Below are positions 1-8,424 of a DNA stretch of 64,000 nucleotides, piece by piece. Numbering within the stretch: position 1 is the stretch's first letter; every line of letters starts with the position of its first letter. A program made the translations under genes and the position numbers. A model generated the notes under the pieces. It was not told where the DNA came from. It did not search any database and saw only the letters and a list, made by a program, of their open reading frames with translations. Source of the stretch: Verrucomicrobiota bacterium (GTDB lineage: Bacteria > Verrucomicrobiota > Verrucomicrobiia > Limisphaerales > JAEYXS01); contig JAEYXS010000055.1 in the NCBI GenBank assembly GCA_023431185.1, forward strand, positions 1 to 64,000, read 5' to 3'.

Positions 1-30
1 CCTGCTCGGCGAGAATCCCCAATCACTACT

Positions 31-54
31 GCCGAGCTAGAGCTCGGCGCTCCA
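31..54 (-). repeat. Dispersed hairpin repeat, TGGAGCG family
   Basis: Read on the minus strand this is TGGAGCG followed by a perfect hairpin with arms GCCGAGCT. The same head followed by a different hairpin occurs at 8312-8338 and 24731-24760. It lies directly downstream of the RNase D stop codon and could act as a weak transcript end, although there is no T-run. Confidence 0.5.
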
Positions 55-56
55 TC

Positions 57-1115
57 TTACACCCCCAGCAGCTTCCGTTGCCACTGCATCATCTCGCTGG
101 CGTTTTTCTCGGGATCACGGGCGAGGGCTTCGAGCGTGGCGCGGCTGGCGATGAGCGTGGGGTCCAGTTCCAGTTCGGCGGCGATCTTGTCGCGCTTCTC
201 CTGATACTGCGCGGCGAGCTGTTTCTGCTCTTCCGTGGCGTAAACGAACTTATGGCGCGGCTTGTCCGGCCACTCGTTCTGCGGCACCGCGAGACCGCGT
301 TGCACCGCATTGCGGATGCCGTCCCGCCGACGCGGATGCAGCTTGGGCGAGAGGAATCCTTCCCACGGCTCCTCATTGATCGCCGCGAACGCCACCGAGT
401 TCATCGTATCGTGGCTCAGGATGAAATACGGCGGACGATTCGCCGCCGTCGCTTCCTTCTCGCGCCAGTAATACAGCTCCCGGATCACCGCCAGACCGCG
501 ACGCGGCAATTTGTTCGAGCCCTTCACCCGCCACACCGTGTCCGGGTCCGAATCGAACGGCTGCGAATAATCCACGATCATCCGCGCGCACCACTCCTCC
601 AGCCACGCCAGGCGGCCCTTGGCCGACAGCACGTCCACGAAATGTTGCCGGAGCTGGAAGAGATACTTCGTATCGTTCCGCGCGTATTCCTCCATGCGCG
701 GCGTCAGCGGGCGCTGGCCCCAATCCGCCTTCTGCGGCCCCTTGTCCAGCTCCACCCCGATGATCGTCCGCACCAGGTCCCCCAGCCCGAACTGCCGCAT
801 GCCCGAGAGCCGCGCCGCCAGCATCGTATCGAAGAGCCGCGCCGGGGTGAACTGATAGCAATGGCACAACATCTTCAGGTCGTAATCCGACCCGTGCAGG
901 AGCAACTCCTTATCCGCCAAGACGTTCCAGAGCGGGTTCAAGTCCAGCTTGCTCAGGGGATCCACCAGGTCATCCGTGCCCGGCAGGCTGATCTGGATGA
1001 GACAGACCTTGGCCGGATAGGCGTGGAGACTGTCCGCCTCCGTATCCAGCGCGATGACCGCGTGGGGCCGGATGGCTTCGATCAACCGATTCAGATGTTC
1101 CGGGTTGTTAATCAA
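57..1115 (-). CDS. rnd: Ribonuclease D
   Basis: A 3'-5' exoribonuclease of the DEDDy superfamily, acting in the cytoplasm on tRNA and other structured RNA 3' ends. The exonuclease fold covers roughly residues 10-170: Exo I has D24 and E26 in ALDTEAD, Exo II has HGSDYDL with D77/D79, and Exo III has YARND with Y144 and D148. An HRDC-like region follows at about residues 205-285, giving the usual length for bacterial RNase D (about 350-380 residues). The only near start is a TTG codon at 1115 without a clear ribosome binding site, so the exact N-terminus is uncertain. It stands alone; the upstream gap is long and gene-poor. Confidence 0.9.
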   Translation of the reverse strand: MINNPEHLNRLIEAIRPHAVIALDTEADSLHAYPAKVCLIQISLPGTDDLVDPLSKLDLNPLWNVLADKELLLHGSDYDLKMLCHCYQFTPARLFDTMLAARLSGMRQFGLGDLVRTIIGVELDKGPQKADWGQRPLTPRMEEYARNDTKYLFQLRQHFVDVLSAKGRLAWLEEWCARMIVDYSQPFDSDPDTVWRVKGSNKLPRRGLAVIRELYYWREKEATAANRPPYFILSHDTMNSVAFAAINEEPWEGFLSPKLHPRRRDGIRNAVQRGLAVPQNEWPDKPRHKFVYATEEQKQLAAQYQEKRDKIAAELELDPTLIASRATLEALARDPEKNASEMMQWQRKLLGV

Positions 1116-1359
1116 TGACTTAGCTAAGACGAACGAACTGGTTAAACCTTCAAACGAACGAGTTCCGCGTTGCTGCTTTCGTGAATAACCGTCCGCCGCC
1201 CCCTACGCCACCACTTTTTCAGGAAAAATTCAGGCAGCCACCGAGTTAGACGCGAATTACGCCAATCAACGCGAATCCCCCTTAACCCACTGGTAAGGAT
1301 GACTTGTGGAGGTCGAACTTCGACCGTCGTCCCTGACTAACCCCCTTCCCAATTAGCGA

Positions 1360-1380
1360 CCATTCGCGAAATTCGCGTCA
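1360..1380 (+). repeat. Dispersed repeat, CCATTCGCGAAAT family
   Basis: CCATTCGCGAAATTCGCGT is repeated with one change at 14535-14555 (CCATTCGCGAAATTAGCGT). A degenerate relative lies near 1250-1280. Both copies are intergenic. Confidence 0.45.
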
Positions 1381-1595
1381 ACCCGCCTTTTGCCCTCGTA
1401 AATCGTCCTTCTAAAATCGTAAATCGTCCCTTGAAGCCGCCTTCCCGCCCGATTCCATTGATGTGACACTCCGCGATTGCATCCTGTTTTGCGGCACTCT
1501 AGCAACCAGTCCACACCTCCCGAACCCGACCCTCGCCGGCGACTTCAATTAACCGACAAACGAACAAAGACTCACATTTCCCTCACTTCCAATAT

Positions 1596-1613
1596 GGAAG
1601 CCGAACTTCGGCA
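1596..1613 (+). repeat. Dispersed palindromic repeat GGAAGCCGAACTTCGGCA
   Basis: This 18-base sequence is identical to 15632-15649, where it lies inside the coding sequence of the prepilin-like protein. Its core GCCGAACTTCGGC is a short hairpin. In both places it sits beside GGAG/GGGAG-rich sequence, so the two copies are probably parts of the same composite repeat. Confidence 0.5.
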
Positions 1614-1659
1614 TGGAGGAGAGGGCTAGGGAGAGGAGGCGTTTTAAACCTCTTTTCCC

Positions 1660-1692
1660 ATCTGTGTCTATCTGTGTCCATCTGTGGTTAAA
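1660..1692 (+). repeat. Dispersed ATCTGTG tandem repeat, copy 1
   Basis: Three tandem imperfect units of the form ATCTGTGTNN end in ATCTGTGGTTAA. The same element, with 2-3 units, recurs at 7772, 16643, 18058, 19389, 23062 and, on the other strand, near 19308 and 53916. All copies are intergenic. Confidence 0.6.
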
Positions 1693-2522
1693 CAGAGAAC
1701 TATGTCAAAGAACACCAATGAAACCACCCGACCCCTGCAAATGTACCGTTACCTCCTCCCTACGATTGGGAGTCCAGCTTTAGTATCCGTCCAGAACCAG
1801 GCTGGTTCCGCAACAGCTCATGGATTCCCCGGCCAGGCGTAAAATCCTACCCTGACCGACGTCCAGTTCGCCCTCCAGCTTACGGGCCCTGACCCAGACA
1901 CCCGACACACTCACATATCCTAACGTTAACCCGGTAGGGCGGTGGTGCTCCGCCGCCCAAACCTCGCCCCCGTCTTTTGATGGCCTGCCCCGGCTCAAAC
2001 TGACGAACCGGACCGCAGGTCCCGACCTTTAACAGTCGGGGTTCCATAAGGATGCCATTTTGATTCCAACGAATCAGTTGGCTTGAGGCTTGGTGTTTGT
2101 GGAGCTCTTCATTCTGACTTCAGAATTCTACATTCTCCTTGCCCTTCCTTTACCAGCAGCGAGCTGCCAGCACTTTTAAGACTACCACCAAAATCCGCCA
2201 TCGCAATAATTTTTTCGCATACCGAAAAGCAAAACCCCTAATCCATTCCCACTCAAAAACTTGCAACTGAAAATATTCCCAACCAAAGCCTAAACAAGAA
2301 ACCCAGAAGCCGCGGTCAATCACCCACTGAATTGATATCTTCCTGACTATCAACAAATTCCGACTACAACTCATTGCGTCAAAAATTTGGGGAAGAGAGC
2401 GAGAATGGGGAGATCACAGAAAAGTAAAATGGGGAATTACTAACCGGATAGGCATGTCGTCCGAATGAACACGAAGAGCACCCTCATATCACGCACAAGC
2501 AAGCAGAATAACCCAAAATCCC

Positions 2523-2551
2523 TTGAACGACATCTATTCCCAATCTACACT
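2523..2551 (+). promoter_or_regulatory. Possible sigma-70-type promoter for the NACHT gene
   Basis: TTGAAC at 2523-2528 and TACACT at 2546-2551 are separated by 17 bases and lie 47 bases upstream of the GTG start of the NACHT gene. The match to consensus is only partial and the surroundings are AT-rich, so chance is quite possible. Confidence 0.3.
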
Positions 2552-2598
2552 TAGGCTAACAGCTCCAAGGCAGTTGTTTCTATCATTACTACATTAAA

Positions 2599-5500
2599 GT
2601 GAATCCAATAGACGCATTCAACACGACGGCGGGAATACTCGGCCTAGGCACCTCCCTAGTTCAATGGTACCACGCTGAGGTGAAGGAACAAAAACAAGCC
2701 ACTGTAGACGATTATTTAGAGTGGTTGCGCCGCGAAAACCACATTGAATTATTGACAGCAATCACAACCTCTATCGAGGAGCTTTCACAAGTCAAGGACG
2801 TTATCTCAATCTTGGCAAATGCGAACGCCAAAAACACCGGAGACATACTAAATTCAATAGCTACGGAAAGCCAAAATTTACGTGAACGGATAGATTCACT
2901 CTCTCAAACAATCAGCCAAGAAAAGAACATTAAGCTATTTTCCTTCGAGCAGCAAACAAAGGACTACAAAGAATTTGAGGATCTCTACTTGGGTAGAGTC
3001 AAACAGGAATACGGACGCATGCAAATGTTTGGCGTTAGAGACCTACGCGACATTAAACAGGAAATGAATATAGCTTATGTTTCCTTGAGTATTAAATGCC
3101 CAAGTAATCAAGACGACGATAACCTTTCTTCAAAAGCAGAAGCATTCATTCTTGAAAATCCATTGCTCACTATTAGAGGCCCGGCGGGTTCCGGGAAATC
3201 AACGCTGCTTAGTTGGATTGCACTGCAATGCTCCGAAGTCAGCAAAGATAACAATCCTTGGAATGGAGGTATTCCCTTTCTTCTACCATTAAGAAGATTA
3301 AAAAAGGAAGACAAGGGAAGCCCCAATTTGAACCTTTTAACGGAGTATAGCACTACGCCTAATTTGTGGCCCGTGACGCCACCGCAAGGATGGATTCATA
3401 CGGTGTTACGTGGCAAACGAGGGGTTTTTTTGATTGACGGGATAGACGAACTCCCGGCTTCAGACCGTCCCCATTTTTGGACTTGGTTACGTGGACTTCT
3501 GCATTCCTACCCAGGAAATCGTGTCTACATAACATCACGCTTCTTTCCCGAATCAGGCTCTGATCAAGATTTATTGTGGTATCCACCTGGAGCTTTTGTA
3601 GATACACAGCTCCAAGAATTATCCAATAGCGATATCGCAATTTTAATCAAGAACTGGCACGATTCGGTCGCTGCGTTAATGGATGACGAACCAGACGAAC
3701 AAGCTAGGCTAATGCTGGCCAAGGAAACTCTACCGACCAAACTCCAAGACAATCAAAACAGAGGCGTTTTGGAGCTATGCCGCACACCATTGTTATGCTC
3801 GCTTGTCTGCACGCTACATTGGAAAGAAGAAGGCTATCTTCCAAACAAGAGAATTGAACTATATGACAAGTGCTGCACGATGCTGATAGAGGAAAGAGAC
3901 AAGAAGCGCGATATTCGACCGCCAGACGGCCCACTGCGCCACTTTGACATAGCAGATAAAGAGCTCATTTTGCAGCGCATGGCTATGACCATGATGCGCA
4001 ATAAAACAAATGCCAAAACACGGGAGCACAATTTAGAAATATCCCGGCAAGAAGCCACTGACTGGATTAAACTGACTCTTCCGTTTTGCGATAACCCAGA
4101 AATCAGATCCGCACCTCCAAAGGATGTTTTAAATTATTTAATTGAACGCACGGGTTTATTGCGGGAACCGGGCAAAGACTATGTGGATTTCCCTCACAGG
4201 AGTTTCCAAGAGTATTTGGCAGCTTGCGCATTTGGCGCGGCAAATGAAGCCGGAGATCTCGTTAATCATGTATCGAATGATCAATGGCATGAGACCATTA
4301 TCCTCTCCGCAGGCACAAAAACTGGTGGAGTACCATTTGGAAACTCACTAATCCAGAAGCTTCTCGATACAGCAGAGGCGCCCGGTTGCTTGCCTCATAT
4401 CCGTCAGCAATGCTTTGCGTTGGCTGTGGCTTGCTTAGAGACTGCTAGGCAGGTATCTCCACATCTTAAAGAGCGCGCTTATGCGCATCTCTCAGAAATT
4501 GTTCCTCCAAAAGATTTTACAGAGGCCAGAAATGTTTCTGCAGCAGGTGAATCAATTCTGAAATACTTAACCTACAAAGAATGGAAAGGGGAAGGCGTCG
4601 AGGTTGTCGCATCATGTGTTCATGCGATTAGGTTGATAGGCACACAGAAAGCACGGGCACTCCTTCTTGGCAAGAAGGGCTACTGTAATGATCGGAGGGC
4701 GTTAGTCATGTGTGAAATTATAAAGTCTTCCTTAGTGAAGCCTTTAGAAATTGGCAGAATATCACGCTATATACTAGATGCCGATTACTCACCGTTACCC
4801 AACTCAGTTAAAGCCGAGATTCGCCATCTCGAACCGATTAACGTATTGACTGATGCCGAACGCATCAATTTGGATGGAATGATTAATCTACAATCGATTG
4901 CAACTTTATCTCAATTAAACAAGTTAAACAGCATCTCTTTAACTGATTGCCATTCACTCTCCGATTTAAACACCATTGCCGAGTTTGCAAATCTGCAATC
5001 TTTAAGAATCTCAGATGTTTATTATCGCGAGCAAAACTACTCTTTTTTCTCAGACTGCAAGCATTTGGAGCGAGCAATTGTTTTAAATCGTTTTAATTCA
5101 AACATTATCAATGATATTTTAGCCGCTAAGCAGCTTAACTCTTTGGAATTAGTATACCCACGCGATAAATTGAACATTCAGCTGTTTAATTCGTCAGCTG
5201 TTAATGATTTGACAATATCATTTAGCGGGGCCATGCCCAACCTGTCTCAACTAACTAAGATTGAATCCTTTTGCGTCGAAGCTCCAGGGAATTCCACCAT
5301 TGATGGCTTAATCCCAGAAAACTGTCGCAAGTTGAGTTTGCGTTTTTGCACAAGCATAACCGATATACCGTTTACTGATTCCGTGGAGGATTTAAAAATT
5401 GCATACTGCACAAGCATCAAGAGTCTTTCCTCCCTGAAGCGGTTCAAACAACTTAAAAGGCTTGAAATCAGAGATTTGCTAGTCCAATCGTTCGATGATA

Positions 5501-5691
5501 TTTTTGAGATTGATTCATTGGAACAACTTACCGTTAAGCACTGCACTAGATCAGCAATGTTTCCTTCCATCAAAATACCCGACAGGATAACAAAAATAGT
5601 TTTTAGCATACAGGACTTTGATCGTGATTTCTACAGACAATATTTTAAAATTACCCCAATTGGCTATAAGACCTTCGCTTTGGAAAGGTAA
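2599..5691 (+). CDS. NACHT/STAND NTPase with LRR-like C-terminus
   Basis: A 1030-residue signal-transduction ATPase of the STAND class. Residues 1-110 are helical and coiled-coil-like and might be an effector or docking region that I do not recognise. The NACHT-type NTPase has Walker A GPAGSGKST at 194-202 and an extended Walker B, GVFLIDGIDELP, at 275-286 with the double acidic pair typical of NACHT. From about residue 740 to the end there are irregular leucine-rich repeats (LNKLNSISLTDCHSLSDL-like), a probable sensor. Bacterial NACHT proteins of this design are known antiphage proteins; a defence role here is inference. The start is GTG without a clear ribosome binding site. The gene is strikingly AT-rich compared with its neighbours and stands alone, which suggests horizontal transfer. 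Confidence 0.85.
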   Translation: MNPIDAFNTTAGILGLGTSLVQWYHAEVKEQKQATVDDYLEWLRRENHIELLTAITTSIEELSQVKDVISILANANAKNTGDILNSIATESQNLRERIDSLSQTISQEKNIKLFSFEQQTKDYKEFEDLYLGRVKQEYGRMQMFGVRDLRDIKQEMNIAYVSLSIKCPSNQDDDNLSSKAEAFILENPLLTIRGPAGSGKSTLLSWIALQCSEVSKDNNPWNGGIPFLLPLRRLKKEDKGSPNLNLLTEYSTTPNLWPVTPPQGWIHTVLRGKRGVFLIDGIDELPASDRPHFWTWLRGLLHSYPGNRVYITSRFFPESGSDQDLLWYPPGAFVDTQLQELSNSDIAILIKNWHDSVAALMDDEPDEQARLMLAKETLPTKLQDNQNRGVLELCRTPLLCSLVCTLHWKEEGYLPNKRIELYDKCCTMLIEERDKKRDIRPPDGPLRHFDIADKELILQRMAMTMMRNKTNAKTREHNLEISRQEATDWIKLTLPFCDNPEIRSAPPKDVLNYLIERTGLLREPGKDYVDFPHRSFQEYLAACAFGAANEAGDLVNHVSNDQWHETIILSAGTKTGGVPFGNSLIQKLLDTAEAPGCLPHIRQQCFALAVACLETARQVSPHLKERAYAHLSEIVPPKDFTEARNVSAAGESILKYLTYKEWKGEGVEVVASCVHAIRLIGTQKARALLLGKKGYCNDRRALVMCEIIKSSLVKPLEIGRISRYILDADYSPLPNSVKAEIRHLEPINVLTDAERINLDGMINLQSIATLSQLNKLNSISLTDCHSLSDLNTIAEFANLQSLRISDVYYREQNYSFFSDCKHLERAIVLNRFNSNIINDILAAKQLNSLELVYPRDKLNIQLFNSSAVNDLTISFSGAMPNLSQLTKIESFCVEAPGNSTIDGLIPENCRKLSLRFCTSITDIPFTDSVEDLKIAYCTSIKSLSSLKRFKQLKRLEIRDLLVQSFDDIFEIDSLEQLTVKHCTRSAMFPSIKIPDRITKIVFSIQDFDRDFYRQYFKITPIGYKTFALER

Positions 5692-6149
5692 AGTTTTTGT
5701 TACTGAATCTAAAGCCTCTCTGGCCGCTAGGAAGTTATCCGCGTGTCTGTTAAGAAATGATGGTTAGTTGTTCTGTTTACCACATTCGCAAGGATACTTG
5801 GAACCATCTAGGGGTGTGCTGAAGGACCGGATGCCGAAGGGTAACCGGCTCCTCTCCCAGATCCGAGCTGATGGGGCAGAGCTGGGCATTTTTCGTTTAG
5901 TGACTGGCGAACAGGACAACAGGAGGGATCGGCGGAGTCACGCTGAAGAGTCTGAACAGAAGGCCACTTTGAGGGAATGATGAAAGGTGATACGTTAAAA
6001 GGTTAAAGCCGTTAAATGGTGAATCGTTTCACGTTGTAACGATTTAGCGATTTTAACGGAAAGCAACGTATTTCACTACGGTTCAAAGGCTTGCAATGGG
6101 GTGTTGCGCGTAGGGGAGGTGTCGAGTAGTGTAGCGGTCCATTTGATTT
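5692..6149. other. 458-base gap, no recognised gene
   Basis: A 70-codon frame at 5768-5980 has no ribosome binding site or family resemblance and is probably not a gene. Near 5998-6060 there is a cluster of related GTTAAA/AACGATT words with partial inverted symmetry, which looks like another dispersed repeat. AT-rich sequence of the NACHT island gives way here to GC-rich chromosome. Confidence 0.5.
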
Positions 6150-7523
6150 ATGACGTTGACTGAAAAGCTGCTCGCCCGCGCCGCCGGTAAAGCCTCCGTG
6201 CAGGCGGGTGACAATATCTGGGTGAAGGCGGATGTCCTCATGACGCACGATGTGTGCGGCCCGGGGACCATCGGCGTGTTCAAACGTGAATTCGGCAAGG
6301 ATGCCAAGGTCTGGGACCGCGAACGCGTGGTCATCATCCCGGATCACTACATCTTCACCTCGGATTCCAAGTCCAACCGCAACGTGGACATCCTCCGCGA
6401 GTTCTCCAAGGCGCAGGGATTGCCTTACTTCTACGACGTGATCGATGACCCGGATGGCGAATGGAAGTTCGACGCCGCGAAGGGGAACTTGAAGCGCCAG
6501 TACGGCAGCCAATACGCAGGCGTTTGCCACGCGGCGCTGCCGGCCAAGGGTCATACGCGTCCGGGCGAAGTGCTGTTCGGCACGGATTCGCACACGTGCA
6601 TGGCGGGTGCCTTCAATGAGTTCGCGACGGGCATCGGCAACACGGACGCTGGGTTCGTGATGGGCACGGGCCGTCTGCTGATCAAGGTGCCGGAGACGAT
6701 GCATTTCCGCCTGGAAGGCAAGATGCAGCCGGGCGTAATGGCGAAGGACATCATCTTGCACGTGATCGGCGAGATCGGTTTCGACGGCGCGACGTATCGC
6801 GCGATGCAATTCGATGGACCGGGCGTGGACAGCCTCTCGATGGATGACCGCATGACGATCGCGAACATGGCGATCGAGGCCGGTGGCAAGAACGCGATCT
6901 TCCCGTTCGACGCGCGCACGGCGGAGTACGTGGATGCGCGCACGAACTTGAACGGCACGAAGCAGCGTTACGATCCAGTCGAAGCGGACAAGGACCAGAA
7001 GTTCGTTTACGAACTGACGGTGGACTTGAGCAAGCTGGAGCCGACGGTGGCGTGCCATCCTGATCCGGGCCAACGCAAGAAGGCGAAGGAGATGGATATG
7101 AAGCTGGACCGCGCGTATGTGGGGTCCTGCACGGGCGGCAAGACGAGCGATTTCGTGGAGTTCGCCCGCGTGTTGCGCGGTCACAAGGTGAGCATCGATA
7201 CGTTCGGTGTGCCCGCCACGCCGGACATCGTGCACGAGCTGCAGACGACGCGTTGGGGCGGCAAGACGATCTGGAACATCCTGGTGGACGCGGGTGTGCG
7301 CATGACGGAGAACGCCGGTTGCGCCGCGTGTCTGGGCGGTCCGGTGGATACGTTCGGCCGCATCAACCAGGCGGGCCTCAAGTGCATCAGCGCCACGAAC
7401 CGCAACTTCCCCGGTCGCATGGGCGACAAGGAATCGCAAGTGTTCCTGGCCAGCCCCGCGACGGTCGCCGCAAGCGCCATCGCCGGCCGGATCACCGATC
7501 CGCGCGAGTATCTCACGAACTGA
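6150..7523 (+). CDS. leuC: 3-isopropylmalate dehydratase large subunit
   Basis: An aconitase-superfamily enzyme that isomerises 2- and 3-isopropylmalate in leucine synthesis; it needs a separate small subunit (LeuD). The 457-residue length is normal. The [4Fe-4S] cysteines are visible as C327 in GSCTGGKTSD and C391/C394 in GCAACLGG, and HDVCGPGT and GTDSHT motifs are present in the N-terminal half. The ATG at 6150 has no strong Shine-Dalgarno sequence but matches the expected N-terminus of the family. No leuD is seen in this window; a homoaconitase-like role cannot be excluded. A rho-independent terminator follows at 7601. Confidence 0.88.
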   Translation: MTLTEKLLARAAGKASVQAGDNIWVKADVLMTHDVCGPGTIGVFKREFGKDAKVWDRERVVIIPDHYIFTSDSKSNRNVDILREFSKAQGLPYFYDVIDDPDGEWKFDAAKGNLKRQYGSQYAGVCHAALPAKGHTRPGEVLFGTDSHTCMAGAFNEFATGIGNTDAGFVMGTGRLLIKVPETMHFRLEGKMQPGVMAKDIILHVIGEIGFDGATYRAMQFDGPGVDSLSMDDRMTIANMAIEAGGKNAIFPFDARTAEYVDARTNLNGTKQRYDPVEADKDQKFVYELTVDLSKLEPTVACHPDPGQRKKAKEMDMKLDRAYVGSCTGGKTSDFVEFARVLRGHKVSIDTFGVPATPDIVHELQTTRWGGKTIWNILVDAGVRMTENAGCAACLGGPVDTFGRINQAGLKCISATNRNFPGRMGDKESQVFLASPATVAASAIAGRITDPREYLTN

Positions 7524-7534
7524 GTGGAACGAAC

Positions 7535-7588
7535 CTTACCTCTCCCTCGCCCCTCGGAGGGGAGAGGGTCGGGGTGAGGGGTGCCCCA
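7535..7588 (+). repeat. Dispersed repeat of CTCTCCC...GGGAGAGG type
   Basis: A long imperfect palindrome of pyrimidine-rich and purine-rich arms ends in TGAGGGGTGCCCCA. The last 13 bases (GAGGGGTGCCCCA) recur exactly at 15669-15681 inside the prepilin-like gene, and a related stretch lies inside the nitrate reductase gene at 36916-36951. It could also fold in the leuC 3' untranslated region. Confidence 0.55.
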
Positions 7589-7600
7589 ATAATTCAGCAT

Positions 7601-7635
7601 ATCCCGCGCTGGTAACGGCGCGGGATTTTTGTTTC
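7601..7635 (+). terminator. Rho-independent terminator after leuC
   Basis: A perfect stem TCCCGCGC/GCGCGGGA with an 8-base loop is followed immediately by TTTTTGTTT. Confidence 0.85.
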
Positions 7636-7660
7636 CCTAGACTGGTTGGGCATGCCGCTT

Positions 7661-7682
7661 GCCCCGACATATGTGTCGGGGC
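7661..7682. repeat. Perfect hairpin followed by GCTCC
   Basis: Arms GCCCCGAC and GTCGGGGC form a strong stem around 7661-7682. Read on the minus strand it begins with GGAGC and so resembles the TGGAGCG-plus-hairpin family seen at 31, 8312 and 24731. No T-run follows. Confidence 0.45.
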
Positions 7683-7771
7683 TCCGCCGTTGCATCCCTC
7701 ACTCAACGCCGATGACGAACAAGAACTCGAGAAACATTTCAATGCCCTCGGCAATACCAAGCCCCCTTTCC

Positions 7772-7803
7772 ATCTGCGTTAATCTGCGCCCATCTGCGGT
7801 TAA
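7772..7803 (+). repeat. Dispersed ATCTGTG-type repeat, copy 2 (ATCTGCG variant)
   Basis: Three units ATCTGCGTTA, ATCTGCGCCC and ATCTGCGGTTAA lie 57 bases upstream of the DUF2721 start. The last word changes in step with the other copies (CTGCGG for CTGTGG). Confidence 0.55.
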
Positions 7804-7860
7804 CTCTTGTTTCCGTGCATTCAGCGTATTCTGTGGTTAACTCAAAATCACCTTAATCGC

Positions 7861-8313
7861 ATGCACCACACCCTCGCCGACATAATCCCCTACCTCCAGA
7901 TGGCCATCGGCCCCGTGATCCTCATCTCCGGCGTCGGCATGCTCCTCCTCACGATGACCAATCGCTTCGGCCGCGTCATCGATCGATCGCGCATCCTCGC
8001 CCGAGAATCCGGCAACACCCCGCTGGAGAAACAAGCCGCCCTGCACGAGCAAGTCGCCATCCTCTACCGCCGCGCGAAACTCCTCCGCCTCGCCATCGGT
8101 CTGGCCTCCGGCGCCGCGCTGCTCGCCGGGTTGCTCATCATCTGCCTCTTCCTCGGCGCGTTGCTGGAGATCAAAGTCGTCTTCGCCGTGGAACTCCTCT
8201 TCGGCGGCAGCATGGTCTTCCTCATCGCCTCCCTCATCGTCTTCCTGCAAGACATCAACCTCTCCCTCCACGCCCTCACCCTCGAACTCAAAAGCAACAA
8301 ACTCCTCGAATAG
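7861..8313 (+). CDS. DUF2721 family membrane protein
   Basis: A 150-residue inner-membrane protein. Hydrophobic segments are seen at about residues 11-31, 78-100 and 105-128, with a basic cytosolic loop (RFGRVIDRSRIL) after the first, which is the hallmark of DUF2721. Function of the family is unknown. The ATG at 7861 was chosen over an in-frame upstream ATG at 7807 because the family begins directly before the first membrane segment and the upstream codons run back toward the dispersed repeat at 7772. A hairpin repeat starts at the stop codon. Confidence 0.75.
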   Translation: MHHTLADIIPYLQMAIGPVILISGVGMLLLTMTNRFGRVIDRSRILARESGNTPLEKQAALHEQVAILYRRAKLLRLAIGLASGAALLAGLLIICLFLGALLEIKVVFAVELLFGGSMVFLIASLIVFLQDINLSLHALTLELKSNKLLE

Positions 8314-8338
8314 TGGAGCGCGGGACTGTGTCCCGCAG
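8312..8338 (+). repeat. Dispersed hairpin repeat, TGGAGCG family
   Basis: AGTGGAGCG is followed by a perfect GCGGGAC/GTCCCGC hairpin and CAG. It starts at the stop codon of the DUF2721 gene and is closely similar to 24731-24760. Confidence 0.55.
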
Positions 8339-8398
8339 GAATATCCGCATGCTGAAAACGCGACGAATTATTTCACGGCACTCCCCTTCTTTCACATA

Positions 8399-8419
8399 GG
8401 CCCGCCGGTGCAACCGGCC
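8399..8419. repeat. Dispersed hairpin repeat GCCCGCCGGTGCAACCGGC
   Basis: The GCCGGT/ACCGGC hairpin with its GCCC head recurs at 14173-14191 and 18104-18122. This copy lies a few bases downstream of the DUF1501 stop codon on the minus strand. Confidence 0.55.
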
Positions 8420-8424
8420 TGTGG

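Larger units (their letters stand above)
1116..2598. other. Gene-poor 1.5 kb gap with dispersed repeats
   Basis: No convincing gene is visible on either strand; the short open frames here lack ribosome binding sites and family resemblance. The left two thirds hold pieces of several dispersed repeat families: a GTCGAAC/TTCGAC hairpin near 1308-1323, CCATTCGCGAAATTCGCGT near 1360, GGAAGCCGAACTTCGGCA at 1596-1613 and the tandem ATCTGTG repeat at 1660-1692. From about 2130 onward composition turns AT-rich and stays so through the following NACHT gene, so the boundary of an acquired segment may lie near 2100. Confidence 0.6.

Noticed and set aside
1780..2374. Two short minus-strand frames in the gap before the NACHT gene
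   Set aside because: They cover repeat fragments or AT-rich DNA, have no ribosome binding sites and no family resemblance.
5768..5980. 70-codon frame after the NACHT gene
   Set aside because: No ribosome binding site, odd composition and no family resemblance.
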